Part shown: positions 1 to 7,431 of the stretch, piece by piece
How the letters are laid out: each line of letters opens with the position of its first letter
How positions within the stretch are numbered: position 1 is the stretch's first letter
IMG/VR virus record: IMGVR_UViG_3300032323_000484
Span: 1-23,213 of that record
Strand: one strand, 5' to 3'
Length of the DNA stretch: 23,213 nucleotides
From: a virus
Program-made: the position numbers and the translations under genes
Notes under the pieces: generated by a model
The model's database searches: none
Told to the model about the DNA's origin: nothing
The model's input: the letters and a program-made list of their open reading frames with translations, nothing else

Positions 1-1582
1 CGCCAATCGCTGTGTTCGAGTTACCTGTTGTGTTAACCGCAAGGGCCGATATGCCAAACGCTGTATTGAAAAAGCCAGTTGTATTCGCTGCCAAAGCACT
101 CGCACCCACAACAGTGTTGGAGGCCACAGCACTTGCCCCACGACCTACGGTGAGGCCGTAAACAGTCAGGTCAGTGCCGGAGTACAGTAGGTTGGCCGAT
201 GAAGTGAGGTTGCCGCCCGTGGTGGCGTACACCACACGGCCCGAAGTCAGAGATGAGTCGGTGATGTCGTTGACAGTCAACGTGGTACCGTTGAAGGTCA
301 TGTTGCTGCTGGTCGAAGCCTGCTTGCTACCGTTGAGGTAGATGACCGCGTTGGCTGTGCCGTCGTTGAACGTGGTCGTGCCGTTGATCGACGGGTTCTT
401 GATGACCGTCGTGCCAGTGCCGTTAGGTGTCAGCGAGATCGAAGCGTTTGCGCCTTGGGCGATCTGGATCGTGCCGCTGTTGGTGCCACCGTTGGTGGAC
501 AGGTTCAGGTTGCCCGTGCCGTTGGAGGTCAGGGTCACGTCAGTGTTGGAGTCGCCCACACGCACCGTGTCAGCGTCCAGTTGCACATCGCCCGTACCGT
601 TGGGGGCCAGAACGATGTTGGCATTCGCGCCGTTGTTGATCGTGATCGTGCCCGAGTCCGTACCGCTGTTGGTAGAGAGCACGAGGTTGGCCGCGCCGCC
701 AGTCGTCACAGTCAGCGCACCAGCGCCGTTGGAGGTCAGGGTAGCCGCAGCGCCAGAGTCGCCCACACGCACCGTGTCAGCATCCAGTTGCACGTCGCCA
801 GTCCCGTTGGGGGCAATCACCACGTTGCCGTTGGTGTCGGTCGAGGACAGTGTGTTGCCGTCAAGGCGCAGGTTGTCCACGTTAATGATGGTGGCCGCAG
901 TCGATGCGCCAATCGACACGCCGTCGATGGTGCCACCGTTGATGTCAACCAAGGCAAGGTACGCAGTACCGTCGATGTAAACATCTTTCCACGAGTTGCC
1001 CGACGAGCCCAGATCACGAGCGTTGTCTGTCGAGGGCACCAGATCAGAAGCAAAGCGTGCCGTGGCGGTGATGGTGTCGCTCGTGGCGTTGCCCAGCGTG
1101 GTGTTGCCATTGATCGTGGCGTTGCCATCCACGGTCAGGTTGCCGGTGACTCGACCATCAATGATGGTGGTCACGCAAGCGTTGACGTTGGTGCCGTCGC
1201 AGAACAGGAACGCGGTGTTACCCGCAGCCACAGCCACGCCTGTACCAGCAGCAGTTTTGAGCGTGATGGCGAACGAGGAATCGTTCTTGAGGACGTAGAG
1301 TTTGCTGGATGCTGGGCAGACGATCTCGCCTGCGCCCGTCAATGCAGAGCCGCCAGAGCCCGTCTGTGCGACGAGCATGGCGCAGCGCGACTCAGAGGTC
1401 GTGCCGTTGGCAACAGTCAGGGTCTTGGAGTTACCCGACCAAGTGCTGATGGTGGCAAGACCCGCGACGGCCTGTTCGACCATCGACGTGATGTTGTCGT
1501 TGACGGTATCTCCCCAAGTACCCGACAACTCGCCGGTAACCGGCAGTGCCAGTTTGAGGATTGGAGTGTATTGCGTAGTCAT
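1..1582 (-). CDS. tail fibre / receptor-binding-type protein, C-terminus cut by the window edge
   Basis: The frame is open from an ATG at 1582 to the left edge (527 codons, no stop). SD AAAGGA lies 6 nt before the ATG. The N-terminus (MTTQYTPILKLALPVTGEL, then SGTWGDTVN) resembles the start of many environmental phage fibres. The middle has a DLGSSGNSWKDVYIDG motif (about residues 195-215) and two copies of NGTGDVQLDADTVRVGDS about 69 codons apart. From about residue 470 there are GxxNTAxGxxALxxNTTG-type repeats, as in trimeric autotransporter/YadA-like heads and phage fibres. Composition is rich in T, G, N, S and A, fitting a trimeric beta-structured fibre. It is the last visible gene of the late unit and starts 11 nt after the repeat protein stops. 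Host-binding is inferred; a chaperone or tip domain would lie outside the window. Confidence 0.85.
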   Translation of the reverse strand, partial: MTTQYTPILKLALPVTGELSGTWGDTVNDNITSMVEQAVAGLATISTWSGNSKTLTVANGTTSESRCAMLVAQTGSGGSALTGAGEIVCPASSKLYVLKNDSSFAITLKTAAGTGVAVAAGNTAFLFCDGTNVNACVTTIIDGRVTGNLTVDGNATINGNTTLGNATSDTITATARFASDLVPSTDNARDLGSSGNSWKDVYIDGTAYLALVDINGGTIDGVSIGASTAATIINVDNLRLDGNTLSSTDTNGNVVIAPNGTGDVQLDADTVRVGDSGAAATLTSNGAGALTVTTGGAANLVLSTNSGTDSGTITINNGANANIVLAPNGTGDVQLDADTVRVGDSNTDVTLTSNGTGNLNLSTNGGTNSGTIQIAQGANASISLTPNGTGTTVIKNPSINGTTTFNDGTANAVIYLNGSKQASTSSNMTFNGTTLTVNDITDSSLTSGRVVYATTGGNLTSSANLLYSGTDLTVYGLTVGRGASAVASNTVVGASALAANTTGFFNTAFGISALAVNTTGNSNTAIG

Positions 1583-1593
1583 CTACTGTCCTT

Positions 1594-2496
1594 TCATGTG
1601 ACAACATCTTGCCAGCCCGCAGTTTGCGTATCACTCACAACAGTCCAGCCGGATGTCTGAGTATCGTTGACATTTTGCCAGTTTGCGTTCTGTCCGTCAT
1701 CAATCTGGCCCCAAACATTTACTTGGCCGACCAAACCAGTGGCTTGTACGCCCGTTGGCAGCGCCGTAGCCCCACCCGTGGCGACCACATCGCCCAACTG
1801 CATGGTGCCTGAGACACCCGTGACAGAGACGACGATAGACAGAGAAAACGAAACTTGGCCAATCGCTCCGGTGGCCTCGACCCCGGTGGGGAAGACGTTG
1901 GCCGTACCAGAGATTTGGACGGTGCCCACTTCGCCCGTGGCTTGGACTCCGGTGGGGGAGACAACCGCTTCGCCAATGACGACAACGGTGCCCACTGCGC
2001 CCGTGGCCGTAAGGCCCGTGACAGGGACGTTGGCCGTGCCAGAGACTTGAACGGTGCCCAGTTGAGTGGTGCCCTCGACGCCCGTGACCTGCACAATGGC
2101 ATCGGCTTGAACCACAACGGTTCCGACCTCACCGACGGCTTGGAGCCCTGACGGGTAGACGTTGGCGTCGCCCGTGACCTGTACGGCCCCGATAAAGCCA
2201 TCTGCCTGTACCCCGGTGGGGTAGACGTTGGCCTCGGCAATGACCACGACGGTGCCAATGGCACCCGTGGCTTGGACTCCGGTTACGGCGACATCAGCAT
2301 CTGCCTGTACAAGGACAGAGCCAACTTGACCCGTAGCCTCAAGGCCCGATGGGTAGACGTTTGCGTCAGCGGTGACGGCAACGGTTCCGACCGCGCCTGT
2401 GCCCGTGACATTTGAATGGCCGACACCCCACCCTTGGTCGCCCCAAGCAACGCCTGAAGCGCCCCAACCTTCAAAGGCTACCTTTGCATCAGCCAC
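1594..2496 (-). CDS. tail-type protein made of eleven 22-residue repeats
   Basis: 300 aa from a GTG start at 2496 (GGTGAG upstream; start moderately sure). A Trp/Gly-rich N-terminus (residues 10-26) is followed by eleven tandem 22-residue repeats (residues 29-270) of the type GVQATGxVGTVxVxADANVxPT. The C-terminus has three 11-residue units with NWQNVNDTQ, GWTVVSDTQ and GWQDV. The alternating Val/Thr/Gly pattern predicts a beta-repeat rod. I have seen similar repeat proteins next to fibre genes in environmental phages; no enzyme motif is visible. Its place between a small structural protein and the fibre suggests a virion appendage or fibre-associated role, which is inference. Copies 2-5 resemble copies 6-9, suggesting a larger internal duplication. 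Confidence 0.8.
   Translation of the reverse strand: MADAKVAFEGWGASGVAWGDQGWGVGHSNVTGTGAVGTVAVTADANVYPSGLEATGQVGSVLVQADADVAVTGVQATGAIGTVVVIAEANVYPTGVQADGFIGAVQVTGDANVYPSGLQAVGEVGTVVVQADAIVQVTGVEGTTQLGTVQVSGTANVPVTGLTATGAVGTVVVIGEAVVSPTGVQATGEVGTVQISGTANVFPTGVEATGAIGQVSFSLSIVVSVTGVSGTMQLGDVVATGGATALPTGVQATGLVGQVNVWGQIDDGQNANWQNVNDTQTSGWTVVSDTQTAGWQDVVT
1687..2412 (-). repeat. 66-bp coding tandem repeat, about 11 copies
   Basis: DNA encoding residues 29-270 of the repeat protein. Each unit is 66 bp. Phrases such as gtagacgttggc and cccgtggcttggactccgg recur at multiples of this spacing. Units have diverged, but the reading frame and the unit length are kept exactly, indicating selection on the protein repeat. 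Confidence 0.85.
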
Positions 2497-2506
2497 CTAC
2501 TCACCA

Positions 2507-2941
2507 TCAAGCGATGCGCAGGATCGCGTTGGATGCGTCTGCGGCAGGGAATTGGATGGTGAAGTTGCCAGCGGTAGAGGTCTTGTCGCCACCGAAGTCC
2601 AGCACAGCAACCGCAGGGTTGGTCGTGCCGTTGGCCAAATAGATCAACGCGCCACGCGCAGTGATCGTGGCGGTGCTCCACGTGACATCAGAGAAGTCGA
2701 TGAACGCCGTGGTGCCGCTGGAAGTGGGAATCTGACTGATTGTCAGGTTCTGCCCACCCGCGCTGTACCCGGTGCCAACCACCTCGTTGGAGGTAGTGTA
2801 GGCAGTCGTAGCAGCGCCCAGCGTTGCAGCCGAGGTGTACAAAGCGATCTTGAATGTTTGAGAAGTGCCTGTGCCAAAGTCGAATTCCCCATCGAGGATG
2901 CCGACCTTGAACGAAGTGCACATTGCTTGCGAAATTGCCAT
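2507..2941 (-). CDS. small structural (tail-associated) protein, unknown function
   Basis: 144 aa, ATG at 2941 with SD AAGGAG 7-8 nt upstream. The sequence (MAISQAMCTSFKVGILDG, then TFKIALYTSAATLGAATTAY) belongs to a type that recurs beside fibre and adaptor genes in many phages. It is rich in Thr, Ala, Ser and Gly with predicted beta strands and lacks charged clusters, signal peptide or membrane segments. The gene starts 11 nt after the adaptor gene ends and is followed 10 nt later by the repeat protein, so all three are likely co-translated. Virion location is inferred from neighbours; no catalytic motif is visible. Confidence 0.75.
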   Translation of the reverse strand: MAISQAMCTSFKVGILDGEFDFGTGTSQTFKIALYTSAATLGAATTAYTTSNEVVGTGYSAGGQNLTISQIPTSSGTTAFIDFSDVTWSTATITARGALIYLANGTTNPAVAVLDFGGDKTSTAGNFTIQFPAADASNAILRIA

Positions 2942-2952
2942 GAGAATTCTCC

Positions 2953-3588
2953 TTAACTGACAGGGATACGGACTTGCCCAGAGCGATACGCATCCTGCCG
3001 CAGTTTGCCGTCGCCCAGATTTTTCAACAGGCCAATGGCCTGCACATACAGCCGCTCGTAGAGGGCCACCATGTCCTGCTCACCCTTCATGAAGCGAATG
3101 GCTTCCACCAGTGCGCCATTGAGGAGAGCAGAATCAAATTCACTGCCAAGCCACGTAGTTCCAGCCGTGACGATGGACTCGGGGTAGTAGCCGTAATGCA
3201 ATTCAGCGCTGTAGGCCAGATCAGGAGTGGGGCCGAGGATGAACGCAGAGTCGTCGAAGTTGGCGTAGTGCTTTGGGCGACCACGAGCCGCCAAGTTGTT
3301 CTTTGGGTATGCCTCGCGGATGAAGTTCACGTCCTTGTTCAGGAGGTAGTGATACTCCCCATCGGCGTCGATGACAGCCAGCGAGTAGCAGTACAGGAAG
3401 TCCGACGGAATCTGGAGGTACTGATTGCCCGTGGACATCGCGCCAGTCACGTTCTTGCGCAACGCAGGAATCTGCACCGTGTTGTAAATCTTTTGCTCGG
3501 CCTGTTGCGTGAACATGGCGAGTTCATCCGCCGAGAACTCGTTCTCGCAGATGGTTTGGATGTTGATGCACAACTCGGTGTAGTTCAT
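2953..3588 (-). CDS. head-tail adaptor-like protein
   Basis: 211 aa, ATG at 3588 with SD GAGG 5 nt upstream. It is a mostly helical protein with the layout of phage adaptors that bind under the portal. An N-terminal helical region (ELCINIQTICENEFSADE, FTQQAEQKIYNTVQIPALR) is followed by a beta-rich core (QYLQIPSDFLYCYSLAVID) and a long C-terminal helix with an ALVEAIRFMKGEQDM segment. I associate this pattern with the SU10-type adaptor family of short-tailed phages. It sits downstream of the other connector-like gene, as expected for neck assembly. Family assignment is from memory of similar proteins and should be treated as likely rather than proven. Confidence 0.7.
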   Translation of the reverse strand: MNYTELCINIQTICENEFSADELAMFTQQAEQKIYNTVQIPALRKNVTGAMSTGNQYLQIPSDFLYCYSLAVIDADGEYHYLLNKDVNFIREAYPKNNLAARGRPKHYANFDDSAFILGPTPDLAYSAELHYGYYPESIVTAGTTWLGSEFDSALLNGALVEAIRFMKGEQDMVALYERLYVQAIGLLKNLGDGKLRQDAYRSGQVRIPVS

Positions 3589-3597
3589 GGCTACCTC

Positions 3598-3792
3598 TTA
3601 GGCCATTGGGCCTCGGCTCATCACGCCCTTGGTGGCAGCGCCAGCACCGCGCATCTTGATGCCGCTGGTCTTGGTCGCGGGATATGGATCAGCCCGCTTG
3701 TTACCGGCCACGGTGCGAGTGTTTTTCAGGTCTTCCTTGACCGACTCAACACCTGCTTCGGCCATCTTGAATGGTTTAATTTTTCCAGACAT
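3598..3792 (-). CDS. small basic protein, unknown function
   Basis: 64 aa. I chose the ATG at 3792, because SD AAAGGAG sits 6 nt upstream; a GTG one codon earlier leaves only 3 nt. The protein is lysine-rich with an N-terminal helix (IKPFKMAEAGVESVKEDLKNTRTVAGNKRADPY split by a Pro) and a Gly/Ala/Met tail. No known domain or membrane segment is recognised. It lies between the zinc-ribbon protein and the adaptor in the neck region, so a minor virion role is possible but only inferred. Confidence 0.65.
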   Translation of the reverse strand: MSGKIKPFKMAEAGVESVKEDLKNTRTVAGNKRADPYPATKTSGIKMRGAGAATKGVMSRGPMA

Positions 3793-3803
3793 CACTGACT
3801 CCT

Positions 3804-4193
3804 TTACGTTGTCACAACCGTTACTGTACCAACTTGCCCTTGTGCTACCAAGTTATTTGGTGTCAAGCCAGCATCATAACTACGTGAACCACCCACGGGG
3901 TTCCAACCCCACTGAATGTTTCTACTTCCTTCGCCAATCGAACCATCGGCTAACACGCCCGACTGCACATACGTGTTGTCAGGGCGGGGGTTACGCAGGG
4001 CCTGCGGATCATCCACAGGATACATGCCCAACTGCAACTGCGGCTGGTCAGGCTCCCAGCACTCCTTGCACACCAACAAGTTGACCTGCTTGGTCTTGAT
4101 GATGAGCGTGCGCAACTCGCGCAGGCGAAAGCGAAACCCGCATCGGTCGCAGATCGCAATGGCGATCTTGGCTGACGCGTATCGACTTCCCAT
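3804..4193 (-). CDS. zinc-ribbon protein in the neck-gene region
   Basis: 129 aa. The ATG at 4193 overlaps the TGA of the connector-like gene by one base (TGATG), implying coupled translation. Two CxxC pairs (C15/C18 in CDRCGF and C42/C45 in CKECW) form a probable zinc ribbon, followed by a stretch with LGMYPVDDPQALRNPRPDN and a Gly/Asn/Val-rich tail. Small zinc-ribbon proteins of this form occur near connector genes in several environmental phages. Zn binding follows from the cysteine spacing; the role (virion part or assembly factor) is not evident. Confidence 0.7.
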   Translation of the reverse strand: MGSRYASAKIAIAICDRCGFRFRLRELRTLIIKTKQVNLLVCKECWEPDQPQLQLGMYPVDDPQALRNPRPDNTYVQSGVLADGSIGEGSRNIQWGWNPVGGSRSYDAGLTPNNLVAQGQVGTVTVVTT

Positions 4194-4903
4194 CAGCCGC
4201 CTCCGATGTACGAACGGCGGGGCACAAAGCGTACCGACGCCTTCTCACGATCTTCCCCTGCGGCGTAATCAAACTGCTCGTCGTACTGCGCTTTGAGCAT
4301 GGGTACGCGGTCAGTCAACTCAGGCACCTTGGTGGCGATGTGGTACGCCAGACCTGCGGTCAGTGCAGGCAAGAAGCGGAAGTTGGCGTCAGCCGTCTGA
4401 ACACCGGCCCCAGCATCTTGGATACGGCGCATGCGCCAGTATTTGAAGACGTAGTAGGGATTACCCTCAGTGCCTTGGTCAGGGACTGGCCAGACCACGA
4501 TCTTGGGCGCATCGCGCAAGCGGCGCACCCACACTTGGATAGGGCGGGCCTGCTGCAACTTGTTGGGGATGGTCGCGTAAGTAGAAACACTGATACGCGT
4601 GATGGCCAGATCGGCCTGTGTGGCCACGTTACCTGCGCCTGTGCGGATCACGTGGTCGAGCAAGTCGATGGTGTCCGCAGGAAGATCGTACTCTGCGGTG
4701 CCTTGAACGAGGTTGACTGACCCTTCGTCAATCGTCCACATGTTGATGCCACGGTTCTGCCACTCGATGGTCATCAAGTTCATGGAGCGACGAGCAGTGC
4801 GCAGGTCGTAGCCCGTGCGCATCTCGCGGCCAGCCCGCTCCCACGCCTCCTCGGCGATCTCAGTGAATTCGAGATTGAAGTCGGTCGTGCCCGAAGTCGT
4901 CAT
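4193..4903 (-). CDS. head-tail connector-like / tail tubular-type protein
   Basis: 236 aa. The ATG at 4903 shares one base with the TAA of the preceding gene. The sequence includes GYDLRTARRSMNLMTIEW, INMWTIDEG, YDLPADTIDLLDHVIR, and the segment from IPNKLQQARPIQVWVRR to VVWPVPDQG, then a C-terminal helical region with FLPALTAGLAYHIATKVPEL. This arrangement is typical of phage proteins annotated as head-tail connector or tail tubular protein A-like, which join portal and tail. No transmembrane segment is present. The neighbouring zinc-ribbon protein and adaptor support a neck role. The exact family is inferred from pattern only. Confidence 0.7.
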   Translation of the reverse strand: MTTSGTTDFNLEFTEIAEEAWERAGREMRTGYDLRTARRSMNLMTIEWQNRGINMWTIDEGSVNLVQGTAEYDLPADTIDLLDHVIRTGAGNVATQADLAITRISVSTYATIPNKLQQARPIQVWVRRLRDAPKIVVWPVPDQGTEGNPYYVFKYWRMRRIQDAGAGVQTADANFRFLPALTAGLAYHIATKVPELTDRVPMLKAQYDEQFDYAAGEDREKASVRFVPRRSYIGGG

Positions 4904-5136
4904 TACCTATACCCCGCTGTCTTCTTGGCGATGTTCTTTGGCTGGGCAACAAACTGTTTGCCCTTGGCTTTGCCAGCACGCTTGGCACGGGTTGTGGCGG
5001 CATACTCGGCAGGGCTGAGGGCCTTGATCGCAGCATCCGGCAAATACCGCTCCCCCGTCTTGTTCGACGGTTTACCGGACTTGGTACGCCATTTCTGGTC
5101 TGTCCAGTCCTTGAGCGATTTCTGCGGAGCCTTCAA
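4903..5136 (-). CDS. small basic protein, DUF5872-like
   Basis: 77 aa from a TTG at 5136 that overlaps the previous TGA (TTGA) and has a GGGGGG tract 8 nt upstream. A longer GTG/TTG-initiated frame reaching back to 5202 would sit inside the preceding gene, so I prefer the shorter form. Motifs are LKDWTDQKWRTKSGKPS, GERYLPDAAIKAL, YAATTRAKRAGKAKGKQF and QPKNIAKKTAGYR. I recall this pattern as DUF5872, found in phages and a few bacteria, with no assigned function. The high lysine/arginine content suggests nucleic-acid contact or a packaged internal protein, as inference only. Confidence 0.75.
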   Translation of the reverse strand: MKAPQKSLKDWTDQKWRTKSGKPSNKTGERYLPDAAIKALSPAEYAATTRAKRAGKAKGKQFVAQPKNIAKKTAGYR

Positions 5137-5453
5137 TCTCGGTACCCCCCACCCTTGGCCTTGTACTGCTTGGCCAGCAGTTGCGCTTTGCGGGCGCTCC
5201 ACTGACCTGCACCTGTGCCTTGCACGGCTTGCCCTTTGATTTTCTCAAAAAGCGATTTGCGCATGCCCGGCTTGGTGTAGTTTCCGGCCTCGTTGACCTT
5301 GCCACCTTCCGCATACATGGTGAACTCGTCCCCGTCCTTGCGGCGCTTGGTCACGCCGTTGTCGTTGAACTTGTCACCGTCTTTGCGGCGCATGGTTTTG
5401 CCGCCCGGCATTTTGCTGGGCATCATGGCTCCCATACCACGGCTGGGCATCAT
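5133..5453 (-). CDS. small Lys/Gly-rich protein with an internal RRKDGD repeat
   Basis: 106 aa, ATG at 5453. The SD GAGG overlaps the region just after the preceding stop (TGAGG), 6 nt before the ATG. The N-terminus is Met/Gly/Pro-rich; RRKDGDKF and RRKDGDEF form an internal duplication; the C-terminal half (GGKVNEAGNYTKPGMRKSLF, then GQWSARKAQLLAKQYKAKGGG) is a segment I have seen at the ends of many small proteins in this gene position in environmental phages. No fold or enzyme motif is recognised. It belongs to the run of five basic proteins downstream of the capsid gene. Confidence 0.75.
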   Translation of the reverse strand: MMPSRGMGAMMPSKMPGGKTMRRKDGDKFNDNGVTKRRKDGDEFTMYAEGGKVNEAGNYTKPGMRKSLFEKIKGQAVQGTGAGQWSARKAQLLAKQYKAKGGGYRD

Positions 5454-5461
5454 GGCAGACC

Positions 5462-5734
5462 TCAGTACATCTTGCAGTTGGTCTTGCCTTTTTTGGCAAT
5501 ACCATCTGCGCGTGCGGACACGGAGCCACCCTTTTTGAAAGGCTTGGCAGACCCGCCGTCAATGTCTTGGGGAACCGGCATACCTTCGCGGAACATACCT
5601 TCGCCCTTGGGCATCGGCTTCTTTGGAGGTGCAGGGCGCTTCATCGGGGGCTTCTTAGGGCTCCGCGTGGCCGATGCGCCGTCGATGTCCTGCGGGGGCT
5701 GGCCCATCTCTGCGGTGTAGATGCGGTCTTTCAT
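5462..5734 (-). CDS. small Lys/Pro-rich protein with QDIDG repeat
   Basis: 90 aa. I chose the ATG at 5734, which shares its A with the TGA of the upstream gene (TGATG); a GTG two codons earlier is possible. It carries two copies of QDIDGxSA, a Pro/Lys-rich middle (KKPPMKRPAPPKKPMPKGEG) and the ending ADGIAKKGKTNCKMY. The last motif is shared with the neighbouring 126-aa protein. The protein is probably disordered and strongly basic. No function can be assigned; co-translation with the 126-aa gene is likely. Confidence 0.7.
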   Translation of the reverse strand: MKDRIYTAEMGQPPQDIDGASATRSPKKPPMKRPAPPKKPMPKGEGMFREGMPVPQDIDGGSAKPFKKGGSVSARADGIAKKGKTNCKMY

Positions 5735-6114
5735 CAGCACATCCCGCCCTTCTTGTACATGCCACCACCGGCCATCTTGATCTCGGTGCCCTTGGTCTTG
5801 CCCTTCTTGGCAATACCGTCAGCGGCCTTGTGGCCAGCGGCCAAGCCGCCAGAAGCCATCTTGACCTTGCCACCGGACTTCAGGCCAGCGTGAGCCTTGG
5901 ATGCGGGTTTTGCGGCATGCTTGGCCAATGCGGCAGGCATACCCTTCATGTTTTTCGTTGCCATAGTGTCACCACCTTTCGTGAACTTGCGGCCCTTGTC
6001 GGCCTTTGTGAACTCTTGCCCCACGGACTGCGGGACGCCTGCCTTCTTGGCGAACGACGGGTTGTTGGCCACCGCCGCCATGAAATTGTGTTGCTTCTTG
6101 CTAGTTGATGGCAC
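5734..6114 (-). CDS. small Lys/Gly-rich protein (MPSTSKKQ family)
   Basis: 126 aa from GTG at 6114; SD AAGGAG lies 7 nt upstream and the gene overlaps the previous one by 14 nt. The N-terminus (PSTSKKQHNFMAAVANNPSF, then AKKAGVPQSVGQEFTKADKG) is a recurrent phage motif of unknown function. The rest is low-complexity Gly/Lys/Ala/Met with GGKVKMASGG and an ADGIAKKGKTKG motif that reappears in the next gene. No membrane segment. A possible internal or nucleic-acid-binding virion protein, by composition only. Confidence 0.75.
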   Translation of the reverse strand: MPSTSKKQHNFMAAVANNPSFAKKAGVPQSVGQEFTKADKGRKFTKGGDTMATKNMKGMPAALAKHAAKPASKAHAGLKSGGKVKMASGGLAAGHKAADGIAKKGKTKGTEIKMAGGGMYKKGGMC

Positions 6115-6349
6115 TTCGATGCTCCTTGATCAACGCGTCAATCTTGTTGTCAAGGCGATCCAAGCGATCCATGACCCGTGCGAAGTCGTGATGTACGTCG
6201 GCACGCGTGATGTACTCCTTGGCCATCTCCTCGCGGGTGCGGTTGAGCAAAATTTGCAGCCGCTTCACCTCGTCCCAATGTGTCCGCAACGCCCAGAGTA
6301 TGAGCGCGGACACGAAGGAGAGGACTGTGTTCCATACCATCATTTCCAT
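6101..6349 (-). CDS. small membrane-anchored coiled-coil protein
   Basis: 82 aa. One hydrophobic segment near the N-terminus (VWNTVLSFVSALILWAL, about residues 5-21) is followed by a charged helical region to the C-terminus (KRLQILLNRTREEMAKE, RVMDRLDRLDNKIDALIKEH) with heptad-like leucines and isoleucines. Three candidate ATGs lie within ten nucleotides (6349, 6343, 6340); none has a strong SD. The layout fits a minor membrane-linked phage protein, and it could be lysis-related, but there is no holin or spanin signature strong enough to claim. It follows the DUF6321-like gene by one base. Confidence 0.7.
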   Translation of the reverse strand: MEMMVWNTVLSFVSALILWALRTHWDEVKRLQILLNRTREEMAKEYITRADVHHDFARVMDRLDRLDNKIDALIKEHRSAIN

Positions 6350-6350
6350 A

Positions 6351-6611
6351 TCAGCAATTCCATGCCTTCAGCGACTTATTGATACGGGAGTTCGGGTCTT
6401 TTTTGGTCTTCTCCGAGGTCAACTTTTCCTTCATCCCCGACATCCGAGCGCAGAAGGACGCACGGCGTCCTTTGTCCTCTTTGGTCTTGGGTTTCGGGGC
6501 TGGCGGTTTGAGGTTCATGCCCTGCTTCTTCGCAGAGGCGCGGCCTTTGGCGTTGAGACCCCCCTTGGGGTCTTTGCCTTCCGCCCGTTGCCATGCTGGA
6601 GACTTAGCCAT
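6351..6611 (-). CDS. small basic protein, DUF6321-like
   Basis: 86 aa, ATG at 6611, overlapping the preceding gene by 8 nt. The pattern MAKSPAWQRAEGKDPKGG, LNAKGRASAKKQG, ASFCARMSGMKEKLTS, DPNSRINKSLKAWNC is a conserved short protein of phages that I associate with DUF6321. The FCARMSGMK core and the NSRINKSLxxWNC end are the most typical parts. Function is unknown; it is highly basic and cysteine-containing. The family name comes from memory and could be off, but recurrence of this protein in phage genomes is well supported. Confidence 0.8.
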   Translation of the reverse strand: MAKSPAWQRAEGKDPKGGLNAKGRASAKKQGMNLKPPAPKPKTKEDKGRRASFCARMSGMKEKLTSEKTKKDPNSRINKSLKAWNC

Positions 6612-6885
6612 AGAAGACCGTGATCGAACTCACGTTCGTCACGTCCACGTACACATTGGTCTCGAACAACACCCCCTCTGCTGGGATGGCGACGTTGAAA
6701 ATCTCCGCCAGAGCGGGGGTGTTGATCTCGATTTTGGTCGTGCCACCGGAGCCGCCATCTTTCAGCACAACCGACCCTGCACTTGCGGAGCAGGTGATGG
6801 TCATCGCTTTGATGCGAGCCCGGGCACCTACGAGGGTGCCGTCATCGGTGCGCGTGGCACTTTTGACATCGGTTTGAACTGTCAT
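6604..6885 (-). CDS. small structural-type protein, unknown function
   Basis: 93 aa, ATG at 6885 with a strong SD (GGAGG, 5 nt spacing). Predicted beta-rich: MTVQTDVKSATRTDDG, RARIKAMTITCSASAGSVVL, then IFNVAIPAEGVLFETNVYVD and SSITVFYG at the C-terminus. No charged tail, membrane segment or catalytic motif. It lies 12 nt after the 177-aa structural protein and overlaps the next gene. Short proteins like this near the capsid gene may be decoration or head-completion proteins, but that is only inferred. Confidence 0.7.
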   Translation of the reverse strand: MTVQTDVKSATRTDDGTLVGARARIKAMTITCSASAGSVVLKDGGSGGTTKIEINTPALAEIFNVAIPAEGVLFETNVYVDVTNVSSITVFYG

Positions 6886-6897
6886 GGCGACCTCCGA

Positions 6898-7431
6898 TTA
6901 GGCGTCAGCGAACGGAGTAGCCACAGAGCCCGAGCCCAGCAAGATGCCGGTCACGAAGTACTTGTTGGCGTCCACAGCGGTGATCTCGATCCACGAGCCA
7001 GCGATACCGCCAGTGGTAGTACCGTTGAGGTTGATCACGTCGTTCGACGATGCAGGAGCGTAGCCAGAGACTGCGCCGCTGGAATCGGTGTCCACCATCA
7101 TGATCGAGCCCACAAACTTGTCAGTGCCGTTGGTCTGAATTGCCAAAGCAGAAGCAGTGGTCTCAACGAACACGCGGTAGGTTGCACCGAGGTTGTTGAT
7201 GGTGTTGGGGTCAGCGCCCGGGCCAGAAGACGCAGGGTCAGCGGTGGCCACGATAGCGGGCAAGGTGATGATCAGGGTTGCATCGTTGGTGCGCAGGGTG
7301 CGACCAGCGTAGTTTGCAACGTCCAGAGTCAGGGTGTTGGTGCCGTTGGCGACCTCAACCATCGTGTTGGGGCCTTGGGTGTAGAAGCCACCCAGCGAAC
7401 GTACTGGGCCAGAAAAGGTAGTGCGAGCCAT
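6898..7431 (-). CDS. virion-type protein, unknown function
   Basis: 177 aa, ATG at 7431 with SD GAGGAAA just upstream. It is the first gene after the capsid terminator, so it needs read-through or its own promoter; TTGACA occurs at 7486-7491 on this strand, but no good -10 follows. The sequence (ARTTFSGPVRSLGGFYTQGP, then TLTLDVANYAGRTLRTNDATL) is Thr/Ala/Gly-rich with predicted beta strands. It resembles small proteins next to capsid genes in environmental phages. No enzyme motif. A decoration or head protein is a reasonable guess. Confidence 0.75.
   Translation of the reverse strand: MARTTFSGPVRSLGGFYTQGPNTMVEVANGTNTLTLDVANYAGRTLRTNDATLIITLPAIVATADPASSGPGADPNTINNLGATYRVFVETTASALAIQTNGTDKFVGSIMMVDTDSSGAVSGYAPASSNDVINLNGTTTGGIAGSWIEITAVDANKYFVTGILLGSGSVATPFADA

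Noticed and set aside
455-1660. 401-aa plus-strand open frame opposite the fibre gene
   Set aside because: It is a shadow of the GC-rich fibre codons; the minus frame has a good SD, recognisable fibre motifs and the operon context.
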